64,000 nucleotides of DNA. Source: Streptomyces sp. HNM0574 (GTDB taxonomy: Bacteria > Actinomycetota > Actinomycetes > Streptomycetales > Streptomycetaceae). A program made the translations under genes and the position numbers. Location: positions 51,283 to 115,282 of the forward strand of contig NZ_JAASAH010000019.1 in assembly GCF_012726235.1 (NCBI RefSeq), written 5' to 3'. Below are positions 41,045 to 49,890 of the stretch, one piece after another. The notes beneath the pieces are model-generated. The model was not told where the DNA came from. It did no database searches and saw nothing but the letters and a program-made list of their open reading frames with translations. How positions within the stretch are numbered: position 1 is the first letter of the stretch; every line of letters starts with the position of its first letter.

Positions 41045-43099
41045 TCAGGCGGTGCGGAGGGCCGGGTCGCTCACGCCCGGGCCGCCGGTCTCGACGTGGC
41101 CCGCGAGGCGGCGGCGCCAGCCGTCGTCGGTGTCGGTGGTGACGGTCAGGTCGTACCAGCGCTCGCTGTCGCCGAGCCCGAGGGTGCGGTGCAGCCGCTC
41201 GCCGGGGCGCACCGGGTACGTGCGGGACGGGCCGCCGTACGCGTCGGTCACGGTGAGGCGGCAGGCGTCCTTGCCCCGGTTCGTGAGGGTGAGCGCGAGG
41301 TCGCCGCTGTCCGCGAGGTGACGGGCCGTGACCTCGGGGCCCTCCGTGCCGCCCGGGCCCTCGAAGGTGCGCAGGAAGCCGTTGGGCCCGTGCACCGTCA
41401 GCGCGTAGGCGCCGTCGGAGGCGTCCCAGGAGTCGGAGAGTTCGGCGCCCGCGTGCGTGGTGTACGTCCAGGGCCCGTCGGTGCGGTCGGCCGCGGTGAC
41501 GAGGAAGTGCGCCCCGGCCTCCGGGCCGCCGCTGAAGGTGAGCGCGAACCGGCCTTCCCCCGCCTGGAGTTCGCCGTCGGTCACGGGCGCGTAGGGCAGC
41601 GGACGCGTGGGCCGGGAGCCCCGCTCCTGGCGGGGCAGCGCGGGTTCGGCCGGCGGCTCGGGGACGTAGTCGTCGTGCCGCTCGTGGTCCGGCGGCTCGT
41701 ACGCGTCGGTCGCGGGCAGGGAGGCCGGTTCGGTGTCCTTGAGGGAGAAGTCGAAGGCCGAGGTGAGGTCGCCGCAGATGGCCCTGCGCCAGGGCGAGAC
41801 CTGCGGTTCGTGCACGCCGAACCTGCGCTCCATGAAGCGCAGGATCGAGGTGTGGTCGAAGAGTTCGGAGCACACGTACCCGCCGGTGCTCCACGGCGAG
41901 ACGACGAGCATGGGCACGCGCTGGCCGAGACCGTACGGTCCCGGCTCGTACCCGGCGACCCCGCCCCGGTAGGAGTCGAGTTCGGTCTCGACGGTGGACC
42001 GGCCGCGGTCGGCGTCCGCCGGCGGGAAGGGCGGGACGACGTGGTCGAAGTAGCCGTCGTTCTCGTCGTAGGTGAGGAACAGTGCGGTCTTCGCCCACAC
42101 CTCGGGGTCGGCGGTGAGCGCGTCGAGGACCTGGGAGACGTACCAGGCACCGTAGTTCGCGGGGAAGTTGGGGTGCTCGGTGAACGCCTCGGGGGCCGCG
42201 ATCCAGGAGATCTTCGGGAGGGTTCCGGCCTTGACGTCGGCCCTGAGGTCGTCGAGGAGGGTGTCGCCGTTCTTGGCGTCGGTGCCGGTACGGGCCTTGT
42301 CGTGGAGCGGGTCGCCGGGCTCGGCGTTCTGGTAGGCGGTGAACCAGAGCAGCGAGTTGTCGCCGTAGTTGCCCCGGTAGGCGTCCTCGATCCAGCCCCA
42401 GCCGCCGTCCTTGTCGAGGCCGTCGCCGATGTCCTGGTAGATCTTCCAGGAGACCCCGGCCCGCTCCAGCCGCTCGGGGTAGGTCGTCCAGCCGTACCCG
42501 GCCTCCTCGTTGCCCAGCACGGGCCCGCCGCCGCTGCCGTCGTTGCCCGCGTGCCCGGACCACATGTAGTAGCGGTTGGGGTCGGTGGCCCCGATCATCG
42601 AGCAGTGGTACGCGTCGCAGACGGTGAACGCGTCGGCGAGGGCGTAGTGGAACGGGATGTCCTCGCGGGTCAGATAGGCCATGGTTCCGGTGCCCTTGGC
42701 CGGAATCCACCGGTCGTACTTCCCCTCGTTCCACGCCTCGTGACCGCCGGCCCAGTCGTGGTTGAGCCCGGCGATGAACTGCATGCCCAGGTTCTCGGCC
42801 TCGGGCCGGAAGGGCAGCACGTCCTTCGTGCCGTCGGACTGGTGCCAGACGTCCTTCTCCCCGGCCGGTGCGGCGGGCCGCGGGTCGCCGAAGCCGCGGA
42901 CGCCCTTGAGCGAGCCGAAGTAGTGGTCGAAGGACCGGTTCTCCTGCATCAGCACGACGATGTGCTCGACGTCCTCGATGGTGCCGGTGCGGCGGGCGGC
43001 GGGGATGGCGGCGGCCCGCTGGATGCTGCCGGTGAGCGCCGCGCTTCCGGCGGTCGCACCGGCGATCTGGAGGAACCTGCGGCGGTTGAGTTCTGGCAT
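41045..43099 (-). CDS. Tat-exported phospholipase C (phosphoesterase family)
   Basis: A 684-residue non-haemolytic-type phospholipase C, with a twin-arginine signal (NRRRFLQIAGATAG), the metal/catalytic N-terminus VEHIVVLMQENRSFDHYFGSLKGVRGF (in parts), GATDPNRYYMWSG, FLTYDENDGYFDHVVPP and DHTSILRFMERRFG, and two C-terminal beta domains (DUF756-type, about 480-660). It cleaves phosphatidylcholine-type lipids outside the cell and releases phosphate esters. ATG at 43099 places the Tat motif at the N-terminus. Two 11-base direct repeats upstream look like Pho boxes. Confidence 0.92.
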   Translation of the reverse strand: MPELNRRRFLQIAGATAGSAALTGSIQRAAAIPAARRTGTIEDVEHIVVLMQENRSFDHYFGSLKGVRGFGDPRPAAPAGEKDVWHQSDGTKDVLPFRPEAENLGMQFIAGLNHDWAGGHEAWNEGKYDRWIPAKGTGTMAYLTREDIPFHYALADAFTVCDAYHCSMIGATDPNRYYMWSGHAGNDGSGGGPVLGNEEAGYGWTTYPERLERAGVSWKIYQDIGDGLDKDGGWGWIEDAYRGNYGDNSLLWFTAYQNAEPGDPLHDKARTGTDAKNGDTLLDDLRADVKAGTLPKISWIAAPEAFTEHPNFPANYGAWYVSQVLDALTADPEVWAKTALFLTYDENDGYFDHVVPPFPPADADRGRSTVETELDSYRGGVAGYEPGPYGLGQRVPMLVVSPWSTGGYVCSELFDHTSILRFMERRFGVHEPQVSPWRRAICGDLTSAFDFSLKDTEPASLPATDAYEPPDHERHDDYVPEPPAEPALPRQERGSRPTRPLPYAPVTDGELQAGEGRFALTFSGGPEAGAHFLVTAADRTDGPWTYTTHAGAELSDSWDASDGAYALTVHGPNGFLRTFEGPGGTEGPEVTARHLADSGDLALTLTNRGKDACRLTVTDAYGGPSRTYPVRPGERLHRTLGLGDSERWYDLTVTTDTDDGWRRRLAGHVETGGPGVSDPALRTA

Positions 43100-43182
43100 G
43101 TGCCTGCTGACCTCACGGGAGGAGTGCGGATGCGTCGGGGCCCGTCGGAGTCTGCCACCCCGACCCTCCCCGGGGAAGCCAA

Positions 43183-43204
43183 CCTGTCTGAACAAGCAGC
43201 GAAC
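43183..43204 (-). promoter_or_regulatory. candidate PHO box (tandem 11-base repeats)
   Basis: On the minus strand GTTCGCTGCTT and GTTCAGACAGG lie head to tail 84-105 bases before the phospholipase C start. PhoP in Streptomyces binds 11-base repeats starting GTTCA. Another GTTCACAGTGT occurs at 43250-43260. Match is partial. Confidence 0.35.
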
Positions 43205-43357
43205 TCCCGAGAGACGGCCGACCTCCGCATACCCGCTCTGCCTGGCCGAACACTGTGAACAGGCCCACTCTCCAGCCCTGACCTGCGCACAACGCAAGTC
43301 CGGATACGCGGACGGGGACGCCCGCGCCGGGCGCCCCCGTCCGTCGGCCGCGGCAGG

Positions 43358-44350
43358 TCAGCTGCCGAAGGGGATGTCCTTCGGTCCTGCCATGCGGCGG
43401 GTCTCCGGGTGGGCCTTCACGTAGTCCTGGATGTACGAGAGCGCCTCGCGCACACCGCCGTCCTTGGTGCCGCAGCCCTTCGGGCCGCTGACGCCGTCCG
43501 GGTAGCAGGACATGCGGTTGCCGTAGATCAGCGCGTCCACGTCGGCACCCGAACGGGAGGAGTCCAGCAGGGCGTCGGAGCGCTCCCGGTCGCCCTTGCC
43601 GACCGTCCAGCCGACGGTGCGGGCCAGTTCGCCGCGGTCACGGGCCTGGCCGGCGAAGCGGAGCTCCTTGTGGATGCTGTCGGACTTCAGCGCCATGCTG
43701 AACAGGCCGTTGTCCATGACGCGCTGGTTCCGGGGAATGTCCGGGCCGTGCTTCGCGAAGCCCTCGCGGACCTCCTGGTCGGAACCGCTGAAGCTGACGG
43801 CCTCCTTGGAGTTCAGCTCACCGATGGTCTTCTTCCAGCCGCTGCCGCCCTCGCTCCCGTAGAAGCCGTACAGCACGCGGATACCCTCGGGCTCCAGCTT
43901 GCTGCGCGCCATGTCGCGGAGCGCGGCGACGGAGCATTGGCGCCACTTGGCGTCGTCGCTGTCGCACCAGTCGGGGTTCTTCATGTCCAGCCAGACGAAG
44001 GAGACATGGCGTCCCTTCCGGTGCTCGCGCACCACCTGGTCGAACATGTCCTCCATCGTGTCGCCGTAGCTGGTGAGGGTGCCGTCGTGGTCGGCCCACC
44101 AGCCCTTCTTCCAGGCGGTGGCGTCGATCTCCAGGGCGTTGGCCCCGTGCTTCGTCGCCGAGGTCACTCCCTCCGTGGTCAGGACCCGGTGCGCGATGGC
44201 CCAGGTCGGACGCTGCTGGGTGGAGTCGGACGTCTTCTTCTCCGCGGGCTCGGTCTCCCCGGCGTCGGCGGTTCCGGCCACCAGGGCGGTGGCGCAGACG
44301 GCCAGGGTCAGGGGGAGCAGGGTCCCGCGAAGTCGACGTGCGCTGGGCAT
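43358..44350 (-). CDS. secreted sphingomyelinase D/phospholipase D-like enzyme
   Basis: A 330-residue exported protein. Signal peptide residues 1-30 (TLLPLTLAVCATALVAGTADA). The mature part has the GDPD-like TIM-barrel marks of the actinobacterial and spider SMase D group: WAIAHRV (first catalytic His), ANALEIDA (metal Glu, Asp), WWADHDG (second His) and SFVWLDMKNPDWC (Asp). Disulphide cysteines are present. It would hydrolyse choline or sphingo/lysophospholipids at the outer surface. Near the phospholipase C gene, so both may serve phosphate or choline supply. Confidence 0.8.
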   Translation of the reverse strand: MPSARRLRGTLLPLTLAVCATALVAGTADAGETEPAEKKTSDSTQQRPTWAIAHRVLTTEGVTSATKHGANALEIDATAWKKGWWADHDGTLTSYGDTMEDMFDQVVREHRKGRHVSFVWLDMKNPDWCDSDDAKWRQCSVAALRDMARSKLEPEGIRVLYGFYGSEGGSGWKKTIGELNSKEAVSFSGSDQEVREGFAKHGPDIPRNQRVMDNGLFSMALKSDSIHKELRFAGQARDRGELARTVGWTVGKGDRERSDALLDSSRSGADVDALIYGNRMSCYPDGVSGPKGCGTKDGGVREALSYIQDYVKAHPETRRMAGPKDIPFGS

Positions 44351-44552
44351 GTACGAATGCGTCCTTCCGTTTTCCGGACCGGCCCGCGGCGGCCGCGCGG
44401 CCCCGTGCCACGCGGCGGCCGTGCTCCGGCCGTCGCGGGACGGACCCCGCGACCCGCAGCAGCGTACGTCAAGTTACCCACGGGTAATCAACCGTCGCGG
44501 TCCGCGCACGGGCGGGCGGCGGGATCGCGGTCCGCCGCGCGGGCTCCGGCAT

Positions 44553-45548
44553 TCAGTCCAACTCCCCCAGCAGACCCAGGAGTTCACGTTCGCGTGCGGC
44601 GTCGAGTCCGGCCGGGCGGGCGCGGTCCAGGCCCTGTGCGCGCTCCCAGGCCAGGGTGTCCGCCAGCAGCCCGTCCCGGGGCCGGTGGCGCAGCCCCGCC
44701 GCCCGGGCCGCCGCCCCGGTACGGGCCGACCAGCCCTCCCAGCCCGGTTCGACGAGCCACATCGGCAGCGATCCGGGCCCCATGAACGCGGCGACGCCCC
44801 GCTCCCGCAGCCACCCCGAGTCCGCGGCGACCACCCGGCCGGTGTGGCCGCCCACCGCACGGCTCCGCTCGACCCACTCCCCGAACGGGACGACCGGGCC
44901 GACGGCGTCGTAGGTGCCCGCCCGCCCCGCCTCGGCCGAGTCCAGCAGCCAGGCGCACAGGTCCCGTACGTCCACGGCCTGGGTCGGCAGGTCCGGTTCG
45001 TCGGGGACCAGCATCGGGCCCAGCGGATCGCGCGCGGCCCGGGCGACCCAGTAGCCGGTACGTCCGGTGTGGTCGCCGGGACCGGCGATGAGCCCGGCGC
45101 GCGCGGTCAGCAGCCGGTCGCCCACGGCGGCCGCCGACGCCTGTTCGCAGGCGGCCTTGGCCTCGCCGTACAGGTCCCGGCCCACCTCGTCCAGGGCCGT
45201 CGGGGCGAGCAGCGGGGTGGACTCGTCCGCGCCCACCGCGTCCCGGGAGGCGTAGGCGCTGCCCGAGGAGACGTACGTCCAGTGCCGGGCCCTGGCGGCC
45301 AGCGCGTCGAGGGCGCCGCGGACGAAGCCGGGCTGCCAGGACACCTCGAACACCGCGTCCCAGTCGCGGCCCAGCAGCGGGGCGTACGCGGCGGGGTCCC
45401 GCCGGTCGGCGGCCACCAGCGCGGCGCCGTCGGCGACCGTCCCGCTCACGCCCCGCGCGAGGCAGGTCACCGCGTGCCCCCGCTCCCCCGCCTGCCGTGC
45501 CAACTCCCGTCCCACCCACGCCGTTCCGCCCAGCACCACGATGTCCAT
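44553..45548 (-). CDS. NAD-dependent epimerase/dehydratase family protein
   Basis: A 331-residue extended-SDR protein with MDIVVLGGTAWVGREL (Rossmann glycine motif), YVSSGSAYAS, and DLYGEAKAACE where the usual YxxxK is present as YGEAK. Relatives include reductases of isoflavone or sugar type. Divergent and convergent neighbours give no pathway. It lies downstream of, and on the same strand as, an AraC regulator gene 59 bases away. Confidence 0.78.
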   Translation of the reverse strand: MDIVVLGGTAWVGRELARQAGERGHAVTCLARGVSGTVADGAALVAADRRDPAAYAPLLGRDWDAVFEVSWQPGFVRGALDALAARARHWTYVSSGSAYASRDAVGADESTPLLAPTALDEVGRDLYGEAKAACEQASAAAVGDRLLTARAGLIAGPGDHTGRTGYWVARAARDPLGPMLVPDEPDLPTQAVDVRDLCAWLLDSAEAGRAGTYDAVGPVVPFGEWVERSRAVGGHTGRVVAADSGWLRERGVAAFMGPGSLPMWLVEPGWEGWSARTGAAARAAGLRHRPRDGLLADTLAWERAQGLDRARPAGLDAARERELLGLLGELD

Positions 45549-45607
45549 CCGTCCAGCGAAGCACCGCACGCGCCCGCGCGAGCGCGGATCTGCCCACGGC
45601 AGAGTTC

Positions 45608-46378
45608 TCAGGCGCGGGAGCGGCCGGTGAAGCGGGACGGGGGTGTGCCGAAGGCGCGGGTGAAGGCGGCGGTGAAGGCGGCCGGTGAGGCGTAGCCGAG
45701 ACGGCCCGCCGCCTCGGTGACCGTGGCGGTGCGCAGCAGCGGGATCGCGGCGAGGAGGCGGGCGCGGGCCCGCCAGTCGGCCGGGCTGCGGCCGGTCTCC
45801 GCGCGGAAGCGGCGGGTGAAGGCACGCTCGCTCATGGCCGCGGCGGCCGCCCAGCCCGCGTTGGTGGTGCCGGTGTCGGGCGCGGCCAGGTAGGCGCGGC
45901 AGAGACCGGCGAGCGCGGCGGAGGCCGGCAGGTGCAGGTGGTACGGGAGCGGGGTGCGGGCGGCGATCTCGTGCAGCAGCAGCGCGGCGATGTGCCCCTC
46001 GCGCCCGGTGAGGTCGTACTCCGGCGTGAACTCGACGGCGGCGCGCAGCAGTTCGCGCAGCAGCGGCGGCACGTCGACGACGGTGCAGGTGGCGGGCCAC
46101 CAGGGGACGGCGCCGGGTTCGACGTACAGGCTGCGGGTGCTCACCTCCAGCATGTGCACCCGGTGCGGGGTGGCGGCCGGGATGAGGACGCCGCGCTCGG
46201 GCGGAACGGTCCAGGTCCCCGCGTCGGTGTCGACGACCATCACGCCGGTGGCGCCGTAGAGGAACTGGGCGCGGCGGTGCTCGTGCCAGTCGAGCAGATG
46301 GCCCGGCGGATAGTCGGTGCCGATGGGGAGGACGGCCCGGTCGAGGTGGTCGACGTCGGCCAGGGGGACGTTCTTCAC
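45608..46378 (-). CDS. AraC-family transcriptional regulator with cupin sensor
   Basis: A 256-residue regulator: N-terminal cupin (HLLDWHEHRRAQFLYGATG, VLIPAATPHRVHML) and C-terminal AraC helices (GWAAAAAMSERAFTRRFRAE, VTEAAGRLGYASPAAFTAAF). This is the usual layout of regulators of a divergent exporter gene, and a TauE-type permease gene is indeed divergent 110 bases away. GTG at 46378 is the best placed start but has a weak ribosome-binding site. Confidence 0.85.
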   Translation of the reverse strand: MKNVPLADVDHLDRAVLPIGTDYPPGHLLDWHEHRRAQFLYGATGVMVVDTDAGTWTVPPERGVLIPAATPHRVHMLEVSTRSLYVEPGAVPWWPATCTVVDVPPLLRELLRAAVEFTPEYDLTGREGHIAALLLHEIAARTPLPYHLHLPASAALAGLCRAYLAAPDTGTTNAGWAAAAAMSERAFTRRFRAETGRSPADWRARARLLAAIPLLRTATVTEAAGRLGYASPAAFTAAFTRAFGTPPSRFTGRSRA

Positions 46379-46488
46379 CGGGCCACCGTAGCCGCCGTCC
46401 CCGCGGGCCACGGGGGTGGCCGGGACGCGAAGGAACTGTGCCGACCTTCGCATGCGGGCGCGGGCGCCCGGCTGGTGGGGTGGCGGGT

Positions 46489-47331
46489 GTGAACGCGGCG
46501 GATGTGACGGGTGTGGTGGGTGTGGACGTGCTGGCGCTGATCGGTATCGGGCTGCTGACCGGGGCGACGACGGTGCTGTTCGGCTTCGGCGGCGGCTTCG
46601 TCGCCGTCCCCGTCGTGGTGTGGGCGGACGCCGCGCTCGGCGGGGACGCGATGCGGGTGGCGACGGCCACCTCGGCCGTGGTGATGGTGGTGAACGCCGG
46701 GTTCGCCACGGCCGTCACCCCGCGCCGGGTGCTCACCGCGCTGCGCGGCAGCGGCGGGCTGCTCGGGCTGCTGGTGCTGGGCGCGACAGCGGGGGCGTGC
46801 GCGACGCGGGTCGCGCCGCCGGCGCTGGCCCGGTGGGCGTTCGTCGGCTACGTCGCGCTCACCGTGGCCGACCTGCTGCTGCGGCCGGGGTTCCTCCGGC
46901 CGGGCGCCGGGGACGGGGACCCGGACGGCGGGGGCGGGGCGCGGCCGCTGCCGGTGGTCCTCGGGATACCGGTCGGGGCGGTGGCGGCGTTCCTCGGGGT
47001 GGGCGGCAGCGTGATGACGGTTCCGGCGATGCGGCGGGCCGGGCACCCCATGCGGGTGGCGACGGCGCTGGCCAACCCGCTGACGGTGGCGATCGCGCTG
47101 CCCGCCGCCGTGGTCTGCCTGGCGGCCGGGGCGGCGGTCCGGGACGGCGCGGACGTGTTCCTGGTCGGCCTCGTGGACCCGGTCGCGGCCGGAGCGCTGC
47201 TGCTGGGGGCGCTGCCGGTGATCACCGTCCTGCGCCGCCGCCCGCCCCGCATCCCCGACCGGGCCCACGCCTGGGGCTACATCGCCCTGCTCACCGTCGT
47301 CGCCCTCGCGATGCTGCCGCCGGGCGGATGA
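46489..47331 (+). CDS. TauE/SafE-family sulfite/organosulfonate exporter-like permease
   Basis: A 280-residue polytopic membrane protein with the two-fold repeat of this family: VLFGFGGGFVAVPVVVW and VAAFLGVGGSVMTVPAM, each a glycine-rich loop followed by VPxxxx. The substrate may be a sulfonate, sulfite or another anion. Several GTG codons near 46480-46489 could be the start. Divergent from an AraC regulator, which probably controls it. Confidence 0.8.
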   Translation: MNAADVTGVVGVDVLALIGIGLLTGATTVLFGFGGGFVAVPVVVWADAALGGDAMRVATATSAVVMVVNAGFATAVTPRRVLTALRGSGGLLGLLVLGATAGACATRVAPPALARWAFVGYVALTVADLLLRPGFLRPGAGDGDPDGGGGARPLPVVLGIPVGAVAAFLGVGGSVMTVPAMRRAGHPMRVATALANPLTVAIALPAAVVCLAAGAAVRDGADVFLVGLVDPVAAGALLLGALPVITVLRRRPPRIPDRAHAWGYIALLTVVALAMLPPGG

Positions 47332-47414
47332 GACGGGGCCGGGCGCCGGCCAACCGGGCCGTGCGCGCGGGAAGTTGATGGTGGGCGCGGTGGAACCCCG
47401 GTATCTTCGGTGGT

Positions 47415-48041
47415 ATGGGGGACACCGGCATGACGGACACCACGGACAGCCCCGACGACGACCGGCCCCGCGAGGCCCCGCGCGTGACGAACCTGATCAA
47501 CGGCGAGGTCAGCCACAGCGTGGTGATCCAGGCCGGTTCCGTCGAGGGCGAGGTGCATGTGCACGCGCCGCCCGGGCAGAGCGCCGAACATGCCGCTGCG
47601 CTGGGCGAGTTGGAGGAGCGCGTGGCCGCCCGGGAGCGGGCGGAGCGCGAGGAACGGGAGCGGCACGAGCGGGAGCGGGACGAGGCCGAGCGCCGCCGGC
47701 GGCAGGAACAGCTGCGCAGGCGCCGGAACCGGGACCTTCAGGCGATGGTCGAGGCCGAGGAGGAACGCGCCGAGACCACCAGGAAGGTGCTGACCGGCGT
47801 GTCCCTGGCGCTGGCGGTCGTGGTACTGGCCGTCGGCATGCTGAGCCGCAGCATCTGGGTCGTCTATCTCGGGCTCTTCGTTGCGGGCGCAGGCGGGTTG
47901 GCGGCGCGCCTCCCCAACGCGGCCCTCCAGGGCGGCCGCCGGGAGACACAGGCCGACGCCGCCCTCTCCCGCCGGGCCGCCTCCGAAGCGGACCGGGACC
48001 GGGGATGGTCCCAACTCCCGGGGCGCTCCTCCTGGTTCTGA
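47415..48041 (+). CDS. coiled-coil membrane protein with amyloid-signalling-like N-terminal motif
   Basis: A 208-residue protein of unknown function. Residues 24-50 contain TNLINGEVSHSVVIQAGSVE followed by GEVHVH, a repeated V-x-G beta motif like the short amyloid signalling motifs attached to actinobacterial NLR-type proteins. Residues 60-122 are a highly charged coiled coil (EERERHERERDEAERRRRQE). Residues 126-166 hold two membrane helices (VLTGVSLALAVVVLAVGML, IWVVYLGLFVAGAGGL). A TATCTT box nine bases before ATG suggests a nearly leaderless transcript. No STAND/NLR partner gene is adjacent. Confidence 0.6.
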   Translation: MGDTGMTDTTDSPDDDRPREAPRVTNLINGEVSHSVVIQAGSVEGEVHVHAPPGQSAEHAAALGELEERVAARERAEREERERHERERDEAERRRRQEQLRRRRNRDLQAMVEAEEERAETTRKVLTGVSLALAVVVLAVGMLSRSIWVVYLGLFVAGAGGLAARLPNAALQGGRRETQADAALSRRAASEADRDRGWSQLPGRSSWF

Positions 48042-48050
48042 CCGGCTCTC

Positions 48051-48545
48051 TCAGCCGGTGTCCCGTGCGGGCCGGCAGGTGGTCAGGAGGAGGCCGTCGC
48101 CGACAGTGCGGGTGCAGGTCAGGCGCATGGGCTTCCGGGCGCCGGTCTCGCCGAAGGCGCGCCCGCCGGGCGCGCCGAGCACCACCGGGCAGGTCATCAG
48201 GCGGAGTTCGTCGACGAGGTCGTGCTCCAGCAGCGTCCCGACGAGCCGGAAACCGGCGTGGACGACCACGTCGCCGTCCACCCGCACCACCTCGCCGACC
48301 ACGTCGGCACCGTTCAGCACCGTCGAGTTGGCCAGCCCGGGTCGTCGAGGTGACGACGTACTCCGGCAGGGCGTTTCAGCCGGTCCGCCCACGCGCCGCT
48401 CCGGGACGGCCACCGGGCGGCGAACCACTCGTGGCTCCGCCGCCCGAGGAGCAGCGCCGCCGCGGCCATGGCCTCCTCGCACTCGGCCTCGGCCCACGCC
48501 GCGCGGTCCCGGCTCCCCAACAGGCCGAAACCAGGTGCAGAACGT
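48051..48545 (-). pseudogene. dihydrofolate reductase/RibD-like protein, frameshifted and N-terminally truncated
   Basis: The C-terminal part (ANSTVLNGADVVGEVVRVDG, VVHAGFRLVGTLLEHDLVDE, GDGLLLTTCRPA) is in one frame, while the upstream part (AEAECEEAMAAAALLLGRRS, HEWFAARWPSRSGAWADRL) is in another. Between them a third frame reads NALPEYVVTST, which fills the gap expected for RibD C-terminal-domain reductases. At least two frameshifts are needed: one near 48376 (an extra A in CTGAAACGCC) and one near 48335-48345. The usual MSLDGF N-terminus is missing. A sequencing error could explain one shift, hardly all. Confidence 0.72.
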
Positions 48546-48609
48546 GCGACCGGCCGCGGTGGGCACGCACGGCCGCACGGTTCGCTCCGTCGGCCCCTCG
48601 TGGCCGGGC

Positions 48610-48939
48610 TCAATCCGAGCCCTGGGCGCGGCCCTTGCGGAGGGTGTGGGCGCACCAGCCGATGAGGAAGGCGTTGACCAGCGCGCCGAGGCCGACGGAC
48701 AGGTAGACCATCGAGGTGTGGTCCGGGAGCACGAGGAGGATCAGGCTCACCGGGGCGGTCGCGAACAGGGGGATCACTCCGGCGAACGAGGCGTCCGGCC
48801 CGTGCGAGCTGACCACGACGGCCCAGACCTGCAGCCCCGCGCAGAGGACGAGGTACAGCAGGGCGAAGGGGCTCCCGAAGGCGGCGCGCAGCAGCCCGCC
48901 CTCGGTGCGGGAGGTACGGGAGGTGTCGGGACGGGTCAT
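48610..48939 (-). CDS. small membrane protein (SCO4225-like)
   Basis: A 109-residue protein with three hydrophobic segments (FALLYLVLCAGLQVWAVVVS, VIPLFATAPVSLILLVL, MVYLSVGLGALVNAFLIGW) and DASFAGV between them. It resembles the small membrane proteins annotated as SCO4225 family in Streptomyces, from memory. Located 92 bases upstream of the pseudogene fragment on the same strand. Function unknown. Confidence 0.65.
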   Translation of the reverse strand: MTRPDTSRTSRTEGGLLRAAFGSPFALLYLVLCAGLQVWAVVVSSHGPDASFAGVIPLFATAPVSLILLVLPDHTSMVYLSVGLGALVNAFLIGWCAHTLRKGRAQGSD

Positions 48940-49030
48940 GGTGCGGTGCTCCTCGGAAGTGGCGTGCGGACGGCGGGAGTTGGTGGGTTGCGGGGCTCGT
49001 GGGCAGGGCTTCGTGGTCGAGGCCGGGTGG

Positions 49031-49714
49031 TCAGGGCTGTGTCCTGGGTGGGTTGGCGTGGGCGAGGCCGAGGTCGTAGGCGAGGATCGTGGCCTGGACC
49101 CGGTCGCGGAGTTCGAGCTTGCGCAGCACCGCGTTCACATGGGACTTGACGGTGCCGACGGTGATGTCCAGCTCGGCGGAGATCTCGGAGTTGTCGAGCC
49201 CCGAGGCGACCAGCGTCAGGACGGCGCGTTCCCGCGCGGTGAGCCGGTCCAGGACCGTCGGGCCCTGCGCCGCGGACGGGCCGGTGGCCGGACCGGCCGC
49301 GTAGTGGCCGATCAGGCGACGGGTGGCGGAGGGCGCGAGGACGCTCTCGCCGGCGGCCACCGTCCGGATGCCGTGCAGGAGTTCGGCCGCGTGCACGTCC
49401 TTCAGCAGGAACCCGGAGGCACCGGCGCGGAGCGCGTCGAAGACGTACGCGTCCAGATCGAAGGTGGTCAGGACCAGCACGCGGGACGGGCTCTCGCGCG
49501 AGGTGAGGATGCGGGTGGCGGCGATCCCGTCGAGCCCCGGCATGCGGACGTCCATGACGATCACGTCCGGCGCGAGCTCCCCCGCACGCGTCACCGCCTC
49601 GGCCCCGTCCCCCGCCTCGGCGACGACGGTCAGATCGGGCTCGGCGTCGATCACGGCGGCGAAGCCCGCCCGGACGACGATCTGGTCGTCCACGACCATC
49701 ACGCTGACGGTCAT
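49031..49714 (-). CDS. NarL/LuxR-family response regulator
   Basis: A 227-residue regulator: receiver domain (VVDDQIVVRAG, phospho-acceptor Asp55 in VIVMDVRMPG, TTF at 83-85, Lys105) and LuxR DNA-binding domain (LTARERAVLTLVASGLDNSE, GTVKSHVNAVLRKL). The tandem histidine kinase gene ends 176 bases upstream on the same strand and should be its partner. Target genes unknown. Confidence 0.92.
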   Translation of the reverse strand: MTVSVMVVDDQIVVRAGFAAVIDAEPDLTVVAEAGDGAEAVTRAGELAPDVIVMDVRMPGLDGIAATRILTSRESPSRVLVLTTFDLDAYVFDALRAGASGFLLKDVHAAELLHGIRTVAAGESVLAPSATRRLIGHYAAGPATGPSAAQGPTVLDRLTARERAVLTLVASGLDNSEISAELDITVGTVKSHVNAVLRKLELRDRVQATILAYDLGLAHANPPRTQP

Positions 49715-49890
49715 CGGGCCATCACGCTGAGAGCCATCGTCATCCTCCTGGCGGTCTGGGGCTTGTGGGCCGGATCGGGGGCGTGTGTGGGGGTGTTGGG
49801 GTGCGTCGTGGCCGGGGCATGAGCGGGTCTGGGCCTGCGGGCGGAAGTCGTCATGTGCCTTGGGGTGGGTCGGGGTGAAAGGGCAGGGAG

